A program made the translations under genes and the position numbers. Source: Streptomyces armeniacus (lineage in GTDB: Bacteria; Actinomycetota; Actinomycetes; Streptomycetales; Streptomycetaceae). Taken from it: a stretch of 64,000 nucleotides of DNA. Shown here in pieces: positions 1 through 8,659 of this stretch (the first letter of the stretch is position 1; every line of letters starts with the position of its first letter). The stretch lies in contig NZ_CP031320.1 in NCBI RefSeq assembly GCF_003355155.1, positions 4,517,367 to 4,581,366 on the forward strand. The letters are read 5' to 3'. The notes beneath the pieces were generated by a model that was given only the letters and a program-made list of their open reading frames with translations, made no database searches and was not told the DNA's origin.

Positions 1-780
1 GGGGTCGGCGGGGTCGTGCAGCATGGAGATCTGGTAGACGGCGCGGTTGACGGTGCCGGTCTCGATCCGGATGAGGAACGGGACGGTCTTCCCGTCCGTC
101 GTGGTGGTCTCCGCGAGGTCGGCCGGGCGCTCGTCCGGGTCAGGCAGCGGCTTGGTCTTCCCGTCGGTGGAGCGGTACGCGTAGTCCACGCGCGTGCCGA
201 CGGAGCAGTCCTCGTCCAGCGGGGGCCCGAGCGTCGTACCGTCCACGAGCGCGAAATACTCGGTGGTGCACACGTACGGGTCCTCGTGCGGGCCGCTGAT
301 GACGGGCCCGGCCGTGGGGTGGTTCCGTACGCGCAGCTCGGCCCGGTCGCCGCCCCCGTCGCCGTCCGGTGCGGTGGCGACGAGGCTGTTGGCGCCGTCC
401 TTCAGCCCGGCCACCAGGCCGGTCAGCCGCTGTCCGCCGGGGTCGGGCGTGAACGCGCCGGTGACGTCGGTGCCGTTGCGGCGTACGGCCACCTCGCCGG
501 GGTCGGCGCCGTCGGGTATGTCCACCCGTACGAGGACGTCCCCGCCGGTCACGAAGTCCGCGCGGGTCGACAGCGGCGTGAGGGCGAGCCCCCCGTCGCC
601 CGGTCTCTCCCCGCCGCCGGGCTGGGCCTGCGCGCCGGAGGCGGCGGGCAGCAGCGTCACGACGAGGCCGGCGGCGAGCGCGGCCACGAGGGTACGGGGG
701 CGGGCCCGGCGTACGGCAGCGGTACGGCGGCGCAGACGGTCGCGGCTGCGGCTGCGTCTAGGGCGGTCGGACGGAAGCAC
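1..780 (-). CDS. DUF6351 family secreted protein (5' part, cut by window edge)
   Basis: This is the N-terminal 260 residues of a larger exported protein; the reading frame is open to position 1. The GTG at 780 starts a basic N-region (about 30 residues rich in Arg) followed by a hydrophobic core and an AQA-like cleavage site, which is a signal peptide. The mature part has a Gly/Asp-rich beta region (TRADFVTGGDVLVRVDIP), then ISGPHEDPYVCTTE and a DP-D-RPADLAETTT stretch that I recognise from DUF6351 proteins of Streptomyces, which are usually about 700 aa and of unproven, possibly tannase/esterase-like function. An upstream ATG at 782 lies in another frame. The gene is divergent from the membrane-protein operon starting at 1146. 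Confidence 0.8.
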   Translation of the reverse strand, partial: MLPSDRPRRSRSRDRLRRRTAAVRRARPRTLVAALAAGLVVTLLPAASGAQAQPGGGERPGDGGLALTPLSTRADFVTGGDVLVRVDIPDGADPGEVAVRRNGTDVTGAFTPDPGGQRLTGLVAGLKDGANSLVATAPDGDGGGDRAELRVRNHPTAGPVISGPHEDPYVCTTEYFALVDGTTLGPPLDEDCSVGTRVDYAYRSTDGKTKPLPDPDERPADLAETTTTDGKTVPFLIRIETGTVNRAVYQISMLHDPADP

Positions 781-1145
781 ATGACCTCCAGCAGGTCGGG
801 CACAGAGGGGACAGCGGACCGTGGAACCGGAGGACCGGGGACCCGGGGGACCGGGACCGACAACCGGACAGCCATGGAACCGATTACGCAATGCAACGGA
901 AACGTAGAAGGAACCACATAGGGGGTCAAGCAAAACGCACACAAACCAACGGGAAACGGCCTGGCGAGCCCCCTAAGCCCCCGGCGTACACCCGAACGCC
1001 CCTGTATGCGCCCGCTGTTACCCCTTTCGGTACGCCTCCGGAGGCCCTTCGTCCCCATACGCTGTCGAGCCCGCCGCTCCCCCGCCGGCGTTCTTCCGCG
1101 CGTGGTGGAGCGCCACCGGCCTGCCCGACCCCGAACGGAGTGACA
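781..1145. other. Divergent intergenic region
   Basis: This 365-bp gap separates the DUF6351 gene from the membrane-protein operon and must carry both promoters. Positions about 875-960 are noticeably A-rich for this genome. The remainder is GC-rich with proline-like codon runs. I see no gene, clear operator or terminator in it. Open frames crossing it on either strand lack a ribosome binding site and the codon bias of the neighbours. Confidence 0.5.
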
Positions 1146-2930
1146 GTGGCCCGTGTCCCGGCACCAGGACAGTACGGCGGTACCCGCGCGGACGCGGCCG
1201 CCTGGCGCAGGCCCCCGGTGGAGCCGGCCACCAGCGAGGCCTGCCGCTTCCTCTGCGCCGGCGTCCACCTCGACAGCAACTACCGCGCCGCGGTCTTCGA
1301 CGAGCTGTACGTGCACGAGGAGCGGTTCACCGCCCCCTCGTTCGGCATCGACGCGGCCCGCGTCCTCGCCCACGCGCTGCACGCCCGCCGCCTCGAACTC
1401 GCCTGGGGGCTGGGCGTCCTGCTGTTCTGGATCGTGTCGTCCCTCCTCACCGAAGGGCTGTTCCTGCTGCTGGCCCTGCCCTGCCTGCTGCTGACCGCCG
1501 CGCCCGCGCTGCGCCGCCGCGCCGGCGAGACCCCGCAGGCGTCCGCGGCGCGCGCGTCGCTGGGCACGGCGGTGCGCTGGTACGGCCGGATCATGCTCGC
1601 CATCGTCCTCGTCGTGCTCGCCGAGCTGGCCACCGGCAGCGCCGACGGCGCCATAAGCGGGGCGCTGACCTGGCTGCCGGGCGTGGAGGCCCTGCACTCA
1701 CTGACCGAGTCCGACACGGACGTGTACGGGTCGGGCGTGGAGGTCAGCGACACGCTCCAGCGCCACGCGTGGCTGTCGCTGGGCCTGTTCCTGCTGCCGC
1801 TCCCCCTCGCCGTCGGGCTGCGGCGCGGCCAGTTCGCCCGGCTGATGCGGGGCCCGCTGTCCGCGGAGCGGTTCCCCAACGTGGCCGCGGACCCGGCGGA
1901 GTTGACGCTGGGCAACCGGGCCGAACGTTCCAAGCACGTGATCCGCCGGGAGCAGCACGCACCGTTGATCATGTATCACACCGAGAACCCGTTCCGGGGC
2001 GCCGGCGGCGCCATCGAGCCCTGGACGCTCGCCGTGGAGCTCCGCCCCCGGAAGGACCGCACCCCGGAACCAGTCGACAACGGCACCATCCTGGACACCA
2101 TCCACCGCCTCGTCGGCGACCTCCAGATCCCCTCGGCGAAGTACGCCGCCCCGGACGACGCCACCGGCGTACGGGACCGGCTGCGCGAACTGCACATCGA
2201 CGAGTGCGTGTTCCTGCCCGCGGACGGCATCCCGGCCCGCTACGGCGCGCCGTACGACCCCGCCGAGTTCGAGGGGCACCGCGTGGCGGCCGTGGAGGAG
2301 GGCGGGGAGACCAGGCGGCACTTCCTGCGGATCCGGGTGGGCGGCTGGGAGGAGGAGCTGGTCACCACCGTGTTCGTACGGGTGCACACCCAGGGCGGCA
2401 TGCTGATGCTGGAGATCGCGCCGCACGTGCTGCTGCCCGTGGACCGCAGATTCCGCGAGGCCGACCGGCTGGCGTACGAGTACGCGCACGCCAACGCGTT
2501 CGGCAAGATCTTCTGGGCCCTCGTGCACACCCCGTGGACCGCCGGCCAGTGCGTGGTCACCCTCGGGCGGCACCTCAAGAGCGTCAAGGAGCTGTCCGCC
2601 TCCGGCCACCGCCGCGCGCTGCCGGACGGGCCCGCGGTCTCCGTACGCGAACGGGGCTCCGATCCGGACGTCTCCCTCTTCCAGGAGATGGACGTCATGC
2701 GGTACCTCCGCAGCATCCAGGACCGAGTGGCGGACGGCGTGAAGGTGTCGCTCTACGAAGCGGGCTGGCAGACGGCCGAGTTCGAGCAGAAGGTCGTCAA
2801 CGTACGCGGCGGCGTCTACGTCGACTCGGCGAACAACAGCGCGTTCGCCTTCGGCGCGCACAGCACGGTCACCACACACAACACACGCGGCACCAGCGGC
2901 AGTACGGGAGCGAACCATGGCAGCAGCTGA
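1146..2930 (+). CDS. Membrane protein with C-terminal NNSAFxFGAH motif, unknown function
   Basis: A 594-aa protein I cannot assign to a named family. I chose GTG 1146 because GGAG at 1137-1140 precedes it; the open frame continues to 891 but that part has no ribosome binding site. Residues about 85-125 form one long or two adjacent membrane segments, with further segments near 150-165 and 210-228. The rest (about 240-560) looks soluble and cytoplasmic. The C-terminus carries ANNSAFAFGAHSTV at about residues 562-575, a motif repeated in the next gene. The next ATG (2917) lies inside this gene, so the two are translationally coupled. Function is unknown; shared motif and coupling suggest physical or regulatory partnership. 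Confidence 0.8.
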   Translation: MARVPAPGQYGGTRADAAAWRRPPVEPATSEACRFLCAGVHLDSNYRAAVFDELYVHEERFTAPSFGIDAARVLAHALHARRLELAWGLGVLLFWIVSSLLTEGLFLLLALPCLLLTAAPALRRRAGETPQASAARASLGTAVRWYGRIMLAIVLVVLAELATGSADGAISGALTWLPGVEALHSLTESDTDVYGSGVEVSDTLQRHAWLSLGLFLLPLPLAVGLRRGQFARLMRGPLSAERFPNVAADPAELTLGNRAERSKHVIRREQHAPLIMYHTENPFRGAGGAIEPWTLAVELRPRKDRTPEPVDNGTILDTIHRLVGDLQIPSAKYAAPDDATGVRDRLRELHIDECVFLPADGIPARYGAPYDPAEFEGHRVAAVEEGGETRRHFLRIRVGGWEEELVTTVFVRVHTQGGMLMLEIAPHVLLPVDRRFREADRLAYEYAHANAFGKIFWALVHTPWTAGQCVVTLGRHLKSVKELSASGHRRALPDGPAVSVRERGSDPDVSLFQEMDVMRYLRSIQDRVADGVKVSLYEAGWQTAEFEQKVVNVRGGVYVDSANNSAFAFGAHSTVTTHNTRGTSGSTGANHGSS

Positions 2931-3351
2931 CGGCGGTACGGGTGGCGGCTCGGGCGCGGGCACGGGCGGCGGCTCCGGCGGCGAGGCGCAGCCGCCGCCC
3001 GAGGTGCGGATCGGGACCGCGAACAACAGCGCGTTCAACTTCGGCGCACACGGCACCGCGAACACCACGAACGTGACGGACGCCGCGCCCCAGGACGCCG
3101 CGCAGCACGAGCTGCTGGAGGCGGTGCACGCGCTGCGGCAGGACCTGGAGCGGTTCGTCGCCACCGAGGACACGCGGGTGCTCGACGCCGAACTCGTCGC
3201 CGCCGAGGAGGAGATCGGCACCTCCGGCGCGGCGTCCCGTACCCGCCTGGAACGGCTGCGCGACGCGCTGGCCGCCGCCGGCACCGCCGTGACGGCGCTC
3301 GGCTCGGGCGCCGCCGTCGGCGAGTCGGTGGCCGCGCTGCTGAGGGGCTGA
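2917..3351 (+). CDS. Small soluble protein with NNSAFxFGAH motif
   Basis: A 144-aa protein with no signal peptide or membrane segment. Residues 1-30 are Gly/Ser-rich linker-like sequence. Residues 35-45 read ANNSAFNFGAH, followed by a Thr/Asn-rich stretch, almost the same as the C-terminus of the upstream membrane protein. Residues about 55-144 are Ala/Glu/Leu-rich and look helical, probably a coiled coil. The start overlaps the previous gene by 14 bp, and the third gene begins one base after the stop, so the three form one operon. I do not recognise the family. The motif may be an oligomerisation or recognition element, which is inference. Confidence 0.75.
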   Translation: MAAADGGTGGGSGAGTGGGSGGEAQPPPEVRIGTANNSAFNFGAHGTANTTNVTDAAPQDAAQHELLEAVHALRQDLERFVATEDTRVLDAELVAAEEEIGTSGAASRTRLERLRDALAAAGTAVTALGSGAAVGESVAALLRG

Positions 3352-3352
3352 C

Positions 3353-4297
3353 GTGCGCGGGGCGGGCACGGCGGGCCAGGCGGGCGAGCGGCCGCGCTGG
3401 AACGAGGCGGCGCAGCGCTGGGATCCGGGCCGGGCTCCGGTGGCGTACGTGCCGCCGCCCCCGCCGCGCCCGCGGCGGATGCCGTACGAGGCGCAGCCGG
3501 GGACGTACGGCGCGTACGGCGGGCACGTTGCGGTGCCGGGGCCGCGGGCGGGCGGCGGCACCGGGCCGGGCGGCGGCGGTGCGGGCGGTGCGGCGGGCAG
3601 GCCGTGGCCGGGGCGCCCGGTCGTCGTCGGGCTCACCGTGGCCGCGGCGCTGGGCGCGGTCGGCACGGCCGCGTGGCTCAGCGTGGACGGCGACGAGGAC
3701 GGGCCGCCGCGGGCGGACGGTCCGGGCGCGACGGCCCCGCCCTCCGCCGGCCCGGACGGAACGCCGCAGGACGGCCCGTCCGCGGAGGGCGCGGACGGGG
3801 CGGACGGCGAGACGGCGGACACGACGACGGCAGCGGAGCTGCCGCCGGACTTCCGGCGCATCAAGGACGACGAGGGCTTCACCGTGGCCGTACCGGAGGG
3901 GTGGGAGCGGACCTCCGGCCCGAACGGCGTCTTCTACACCGCGCCGGACGAGCGCAGCCTGCTGCAGATCTTCCGCATCACCGAGGCGGGCATGACGCCG
4001 CTGGAGGCCGCCCGCGAGGCGTCCGACAACCTGTCCGGACAGGCCGACGGCTACCGCGAGTTGAGCGTCGGCCCGGTGACCGGCGGCCCCGAGAACCCGG
4101 ACGGTGACGCCGCCGAGCTGCACTACGCGTACGACAGCGCGGACGCCGGCGGGCGCCGCGAGTGCGTCGAACGCGTCTTCACGGCGATCGACGGCGAGCG
4201 CTACGCGCTGCTGTCCTGCGCGCCCGACGACGAGCCCGGGACGCGGCGCACGGTGCTGACGACGGCCCTGGACCACTTCGTCCCGGGCTCCCCCTGA
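3353..4297 (+). CDS. Membrane-anchored protein with extracytoplasmic C-terminal domain
   Basis: A 314-aa protein starting at GTG 3353. The first 80 residues are Pro/Gly/Tyr-rich and cytoplasmic, a single membrane helix lies at about residues 84-104, and a disordered acidic Gly/Pro linker runs to about 160. The final 150 residues (FRRIKDDEGFTVAVPEGWER onward) form a compact domain resembling the extracellular part of many Streptomyces PknB-like kinases and sensor proteins. No kinase domain is present. It is the last gene of the unit with the two NNSAF-motif proteins, so it may be the external sensor of that system. That role is inferred from topology and position only. Confidence 0.75.
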   Translation: MRGAGTAGQAGERPRWNEAAQRWDPGRAPVAYVPPPPPRPRRMPYEAQPGTYGAYGGHVAVPGPRAGGGTGPGGGGAGGAAGRPWPGRPVVVGLTVAAALGAVGTAAWLSVDGDEDGPPRADGPGATAPPSAGPDGTPQDGPSAEGADGADGETADTTTAAELPPDFRRIKDDEGFTVAVPEGWERTSGPNGVFYTAPDERSLLQIFRITEAGMTPLEAAREASDNLSGQADGYRELSVGPVTGGPENPDGDAAELHYAYDSADAGGRRECVERVFTAIDGERYALLSCAPDDEPGTRRTVLTTALDHFVPGSP

Positions 4298-4378
4298 GCC
4301 CGGTCCGCTCCCCTCCGCCTACCCTGCCGCCCGCCGCCGCCCGGTCGCCCGTCAGCCGCCGAAGTCCGTCGTCGCCCG

Positions 4379-5611
4379 TCAGCCGCCGGTCGCCGGGGCC
4401 GTCGCGTCCGGCCCGCCCTGCGGCGAGGCCGCAGGGCGCGGTCCGCCGCCCGGAGCGGGTGCCGGTGCGTCCGATGTGTCCGGCGTCCCCGGCGGCACCT
4501 GGGCGACCGCGGGCCGCCCGCCCCGCGCGGCCGAGGCCCCGCTCAGCGCCTGCCACCACGGCGCCGCGGGCAGCTCGCCCGAGGGCTCGAACGACTGGCC
4601 CGGCGCCGGTATCGCCACCCGTACGTCCGCCTCGGCCGCGGCCGGCAGCATCCGCTCGGCCGGCTCCTGCCACGGGTGCGGCGCCAGATTGAAGGTCCCC
4701 CAGTGAATGGGCAGCAGCGCGCCGCCCGCCGCCCCGGTACGCCCGGACGACAGATCGAGGTGGGTACGGACGCCCTCCTCCGGGGTCATGTGGATGTCGG
4801 GCCAGAAGTCGCTGTAGGCACCGACCTGGATCATCGTCGCGTCGAACGGTCCGTGGTCGGCGCCGATCTCGGCGAACCCCGGGAAATACCCGGTGTCGCC
4901 GCTGTGGAAGATCCGGTGATCGGGCCCGGACACCACCCAGGAAGCCCACAGGGTGCGCTGCGGGTTGCGCAGGCCGCGCCCGCAGAAGTGCCGCGCGGGG
5001 GTGGCGGTCAGGGTCAGCCCGGCGATCTCGACGGATTCGTGCCAGTCCAGCTCGGTGAACCCGGAGGGCGGCACGCCCCAGCGCTCCAGATGGGCCCCGA
5101 CCCCGAGCGGGGCGGCGACGTGCACGCCCTGACCGGCCAGGCCGCGGACGGTGCCCATGTCGAGGTGGTCGTAGTGGTCGTGCGAGATCACCACCGCGTC
5201 CAGCCGCCCGGCCCCGTCCAGGGGCAGCGGCGGCGGATGGAAGCGTCTCGGCCCGACGAACGCGAAGGGCGAGCATCGCTCGCCCCAGACCGGATCGAAC
5301 AGCACCCGCCGCCCGTCGATCTCCGCGAGCACGGTCGAGTGCCCGAGCCATGTCAGCCGCAGCCCGGAGGCGGGCGGCTCGGACAGGTCGGGGCGCCGCA
5401 CCGGGATGCGCCCGGCCGGCCTGCGGTCCTTGCGGCTGAGCAGCGCACGGATCATCGCCATGCGCGAACCCTGCGGCTGCGGCTCCGTACGGGCCTCCAC
5501 CGGATTCCGGAAGACGCCGGCGGCGGGGTCGTAGTGGGGAGAGCGCAGAATCCGTTCGAGCCGCTCACCGGTGGGCTCGGCTCCGAAGGAAGCGGGCCGC
5601 AGTCCGGTCAT
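4379..5611 (-). CDS. Metallo-beta-lactamase-fold (NAPE-PLD-like) hydrolase
   Basis: A 410-aa MBL-fold hydrolase. The metal-binding motif SHDHYDHLD is clear, with the second histidine site in FHSGDTGYFPGF and a late histidine in PIHWGTFNLAPHP. LGHSTVLAEIDGRRVLFDP is the usual first strand of the NAPE-PLD/UlaG-like branch. ATG 5611 is preceded by GGGAGG at a good distance. The last 60 residues are a Pro/Ala/Gly-rich tail without homology. The substrate is unknown; family members cleave phosphodiester or lactone bonds. It converges with the membrane operon ending at 4297. Confidence 0.9.
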   Translation of the reverse strand: MTGLRPASFGAEPTGERLERILRSPHYDPAAGVFRNPVEARTEPQPQGSRMAMIRALLSRKDRRPAGRIPVRRPDLSEPPASGLRLTWLGHSTVLAEIDGRRVLFDPVWGERCSPFAFVGPRRFHPPPLPLDGAGRLDAVVISHDHYDHLDMGTVRGLAGQGVHVAAPLGVGAHLERWGVPPSGFTELDWHESVEIAGLTLTATPARHFCGRGLRNPQRTLWASWVVSGPDHRIFHSGDTGYFPGFAEIGADHGPFDATMIQVGAYSDFWPDIHMTPEEGVRTHLDLSSGRTGAAGGALLPIHWGTFNLAPHPWQEPAERMLPAAAEADVRVAIPAPGQSFEPSGELPAAPWWQALSGASAARGGRPAVAQVPPGTPDTSDAPAPAPGGGPRPAASPQGGPDATAPATGG

Positions 5612-5785
5612 GACACCTCCCTGTGATGCTGTTGTGGGGGAAAACGCTTCGGGAGTGGCCGATGTTCCGCGATACGGGCGCGACAAACGCGCCACGTATT
5701 TCTCTGCCCGAAGGGGCCACGAATCAGCCCGTCCGCACAAATCAGCCAGTCCGCGCCTTGGCCACGGGCCGAAGCGCCCACAAAC

Positions 5786-5915
5786 CAGCCCGTCCGGCGT
5801 TCGAGGACGGCACGGGTCGGCCACCGGCGCGCCAGTGGGCCGACTGCACATGGCCCAGCGCACCGCCACCGTGGCCGGGGGCCGTCCTCAATCGCCGGAC
5901 GGGCTTGATTCGGCG
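5786..5915. repeat. REP-like Streptomyces intergenic repeat, inverted pair (gap 5612-5953)
   Basis: The 342-bp gap between the hydrolase and glyS holds no gene. It contains a direct copy of the element CAGCCCGTCCGGCGTTCGAG at 5786-5805 and an inverse copy (CCGTCCTCAATCGCCGGACG) at about 5882-5901. Two degenerate partial copies precede them at about 5727-5760. The pair can fold into a long hairpin just past the glyS stop codon, so it may end glyS transcripts. The same family recurs at 11959, 17694 and 29766. Confidence 0.75.
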
Positions 5916-5953
5916 CGCCCCGTCGCCAGGGGACGGGAGCGCGCACAACGGCG

Positions 5954-7336
5954 TCAGCAGCCCAGCAGGCGGCTCGCCAGGTAGCCCTCGATCTGGTCGA
6001 GCGACACCCGGTCCTGCTTCATCGTGTCCCGCTCACGCACCGTCACCGCGTTGTCGTCCAGCGTGTCGAAGTCGACCGTCACGCAGAACGGCGTGCCGAT
6101 CTCGTCCTGGCGCCGGTAGCGCCGCCCGATCGCGCCCGCGTCGTCGAACTCGATGTTCCAGTGCTGGCGCAGCGTCTCCGCCAGCCCCCGCGCCTTCGGC
6201 GACAGGCGCTCGTTGCGGGACAGCGGCAGGACGGCCACCTTGACCGGCGCGAGCCGCGGGTCGAGGCGCATCACGATGCGCTTCTCCATCTTGCCCTTGG
6301 CGTTGGGCGCCTCGTCCTCCACGTAGGCGTCCAGCATGAACGCGAGCATGGCGCGGTTGACGCCGGCCGCCGGCTCGATGACGTACGGCGTCCAGCGCTC
6401 GCCCGCCTCCTGGTCGAAGTACGACAGGTCCTGGCCGGACGCTTTGGAGTGCGCGGTCAGGTCGAAGTCCGTACGGTTCGCCACGCCCTCGAGTTCGGAG
6501 AACTCGCTGCCGCCGAAGTTGAAGCGGTACTCGATGTCCGCGGTCCGCTTCGAGTAGTGCGAGAGCTTCTCCGCCGGGTGCTCGTACCAGCGGAGGTTGG
6601 CCTCCTGGAGGCCGAGACCGCGGTACCAGTTCCAGCGCTGCTCCATCCAGTACTCGTGCCACTCCTCGTCCTCGCCCGGCTTGACGAAGAACTCCATCTC
6701 CATCTGCTCGAACTCGCGGGTCCGGAAGATGAAGTTGCCCGGAGTGATCTCGTTCCGGAAGGACTTGCCCGTCTGCGCGATGCCGAACGGCGGCTTCTTG
6801 CGCGAAGTCTGCTGCACGGCGGCGAAGTTGGTGAAGATGCCCTGTGCGGTCTCGGGCCGCAGGTACGCGACCGAGCCGGAGTCCTGGGTCGGGCCCAGGT
6901 GGGTGGAGAGCAGCCCGGAGAACTGCTTGGGCTCGGTGAACGAGCCCTTGTTCCCGCAGTGCGGGCAGTTGATGTCGGCCAGGCCCGCGGCGGGCAGGCG
7001 GCCGTGCTTGGCCTCGTACGCCTCCTCGAGGTGGTCCGCGCGGAACCGCTTGTGACAGGAGGTGCATTCGGTGAGGGGGTCGGTGAACGTGGCGACGTGC
7101 CCCGAGGCCTGCCAGACCTCGGGTGCCAGGATCACCGACGAGTCGATCCCGACCACGTCGTCGCGCGAGGTGACCATGGAGCGCCACCACTGGCGCTTGA
7201 TGTTCTCCTTGAGCTCCACGCCGAGCGGCCCGTAGTCCCAGGCGGCGCGCTGGCCACCGTAGATCTCACTGCACGGGTACACAAAGCCACGGCGCTTGCT
7301 CAGGCTGACGATGGTGTCGATCTTGTCGGCGGCCAC
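5954..7336 (-). CDS. glyS: Glycine--tRNA ligase (class II, homodimeric type)
   Basis: A 460-aa enzyme that charges tRNA-Gly with glycine. Length and sequence fit the alpha2 bacterial/eukaryotic type. I see the N-terminal [15 protein letters not shown] and [15 protein letters not shown], zinc-ligand cysteines in [11 protein letters not shown] and [10 protein letters not shown], the class II motif 2 region around [19 protein letters not shown], and the C-terminal anticodon-binding domain beginning near [15 protein letters not shown] chose GTG 7336 because typical members start (V/M)AADKID and a GAGAG sits upstream; the open frame reaches 7564 but lacks homology there. It is divergent from znuA. 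Confidence 0.97.
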   Translation of the reverse strand: MAADKIDTIVSLSKRRGFVYPCSEIYGGQRAAWDYGPLGVELKENIKRQWWRSMVTSRDDVVGIDSSVILAPEVWQASGHVATFTDPLTECTSCHKRFRADHLEEAYEAKHGRLPAAGLADINCPHCGNKGSFTEPKQFSGLLSTHLGPTQDSGSVAYLRPETAQGIFTNFAAVQQTSRKKPPFGIAQTGKSFRNEITPGNFIFRTREFEQMEMEFFVKPGEDEEWHEYWMEQRWNWYRGLGLQEANLRWYEHPAEKLSHYSKRTADIEYRFNFGGSEFSELEGVANRTDFDLTAHSKASGQDLSYFDQEAGERWTPYVIEPAAGVNRAMLAFMLDAYVEDEAPNAKGKMEKRIVMRLDPRLAPVKVAVLPLSRNERLSPKARGLAETLRQHWNIEFDDAGAIGRRYRRQDEIGTPFCVTVDFDTLDDNAVTVRERDTMKQDRVSLDQIEGYLASRLLGC

Positions 7337-7459
7337 GGTGCTCTCTTCATCAACGACGACGGAATACCTCAGATTACCGGCGAGGAAGGGGGCGGGATCA
7401 AATCGGTTGCCGGACGGAGCGGAAGCGCGTGCGTACGGGGCGTACGACAAACGGGAAAG

Positions 7460-7497
7460 TTGACAATCGTTTCCATTCAACGTGAAAATGACTGTCA
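7460..7497 (+). promoter_or_regulatory. znuA promoter with two Zur-box-like sites
   Basis: TTGACA at 7460-7465 is a perfect -35. GAAAAT at 7484-7489, after an 18-bp spacer, is a plausible -10, and the expected transcription start falls on the A of ATG 7497. Two 15-mers resemble the Streptomyces Zur box (TGaAAatgatTttCA): TGACAATCGTTTCCA at 7461-7475 over the -35, and TGAAAATGACTGTCA at 7483-7497 over the -10. The second, read on the other strand, is TGACAGTCATTTTCA, 12 of 15 identical to the first. Zn-Zur bound here should block znuA transcription. Confidence 0.7.
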
Positions 7498-8609
7498 TGA
7501 ACGCTCGACGATCCTCCCTCAGCCGGCCGCTACGGGCCCGCCGCATACGCCTGGTCGCCGGCACCGGTGTGCTCGCGCTGGCCGCCCTGTCCCTGTCCGC
7601 GTGCGGCGACGACGGCTCCGCGGCCGCGGACGGGAAGGTGAACGCCGTCGCGTCGTTCTATCCCATGGAGTTCCTCCTCAAGGAGATCGGCGGCAAGCAC
7701 GTCTCCGTCACGGAGCTGACCGAGCCGGGCGTCGAGCCGCACGACCTCGAGCTGTCCCCGAAGCAGGTCGGACAGCTGGGCGAGGCCGAGCTGGTCGTCT
7801 ACCTCAAGGGGCTGCAGCCCGCCGTCGACAAGGCCGTTGAGCAGTCGGACGTGAAGCACGTCGCGGAGGCCACCTCGTACACGTCGCTGGAGAAGCACGG
7901 CACCTCGGAGCACGGCGAGGAGGGCCACAAGGAAGAGGGCCACGGCGGTCACGAAGAGGAGGGCCACGGAGAGGAAGGCCACGGAGAGGAAGGCCACGAG
8001 GGAGAGGGCCACGGCGGCCACGAGGAGGAGGGCCACAAGGAAGAAGAAGCGGGCGGCCACGAGGGGCACGACCACAGCACCGAGGGCGGCGAGGACCCGC
8101 ACATCTGGCTCGACCCGAGCCGTTACGCGAAGGTCGCCGAGGGCGTCGGCAAGCAGCTCGCGAAGGCCGACCCGGACCACAAGGCGGCGTACGAGAAGAA
8201 CACCGCGGCCCTCGTGAAGCGCCTCACCGCGCTGGACACCGAGTTCAAGGACGGCCTGCGGAGCCGTACGTCCGACACCTTCATCACCACGCACTCCGCC
8301 TTCGGCTACCTCGCCGACCGGTACGGCCTGCACGAGGAGGGCATCTCCGGCGTCGACCCCGAGTCCGGTTCGGTCAGCGGCGCGCACATGAAGGAGCTGC
8401 ACAAGATCGCGGAGGAGGACGATGTCAGCACCGTCTTCTTCGAGAGCAACGCGAGCGACAAGACCGCCCAGACCCTCGCCCGCGATCTGAAGCTGAAGAC
8501 CGGGGTACTCAGCCCGCTGGAGTCCGTGAAGGACCCCGCGAAGGACGACTACTTCTCGGTCATGAAGCAGAACCTGCAGGCGCTGCGCACCGCGCTCGGC
8601 GCCAAGTGA
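7497..8609 (+). CDS. znuA: Zinc ABC transporter substrate-binding lipoprotein
   Basis: Captures Zn(II) outside the membrane and delivers it to ZnuB. The N-terminus has an Arg-rich region, hydrophobic stretch and lipobox LSLSAC. Metal ligands expected for cluster A-I proteins are visible ([22 protein letters not shown]). Residues about 136-193 form a His/Glu-rich loop built from repeats of [12 protein letters not shown], typical of zinc-specific members, followed by [17 protein letters not shown] 7482 and ATG 7488 are in-frame alternatives, but no start has a Shine-Dalgarno sequence and the promoter geometry favours a leaderless message from ATG 7497. First gene of znuACB. Confidence 0.93.
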   Translation: MNARRSSLSRPLRARRIRLVAGTGVLALAALSLSACGDDGSAAADGKVNAVASFYPMEFLLKEIGGKHVSVTELTEPGVEPHDLELSPKQVGQLGEAELVVYLKGLQPAVDKAVEQSDVKHVAEATSYTSLEKHGTSEHGEEGHKEEGHGGHEEEGHGEEGHGEEGHEGEGHGGHEEEGHKEEEAGGHEGHDHSTEGGEDPHIWLDPSRYAKVAEGVGKQLAKADPDHKAAYEKNTAALVKRLTALDTEFKDGLRSRTSDTFITTHSAFGYLADRYGLHEEGISGVDPESGSVSGAHMKELHKIAEEDDVSTVFFESNASDKTAQTLARDLKLKTGVLSPLESVKDPAKDDYFSVMKQNLQALRTALGAK

Positions 8610-8659
8610 GCAAACCGGTGATCCCGCCGGCCGGGAAGTCCGCGGAAGGAGACCGCGCC

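Noticed and set aside
657..1697. 346-aa open frame on the - strand across 781-1145
   Set aside because: It mixes antisense of the membrane gene and a different frame of the DUF6351 gene; composition is low-complexity Arg/Gly/Pro.
7337..7459. T-box leader in front of glyS
   Set aside because: The upstream region is too short and contains no specifier stem or T-box sequence.
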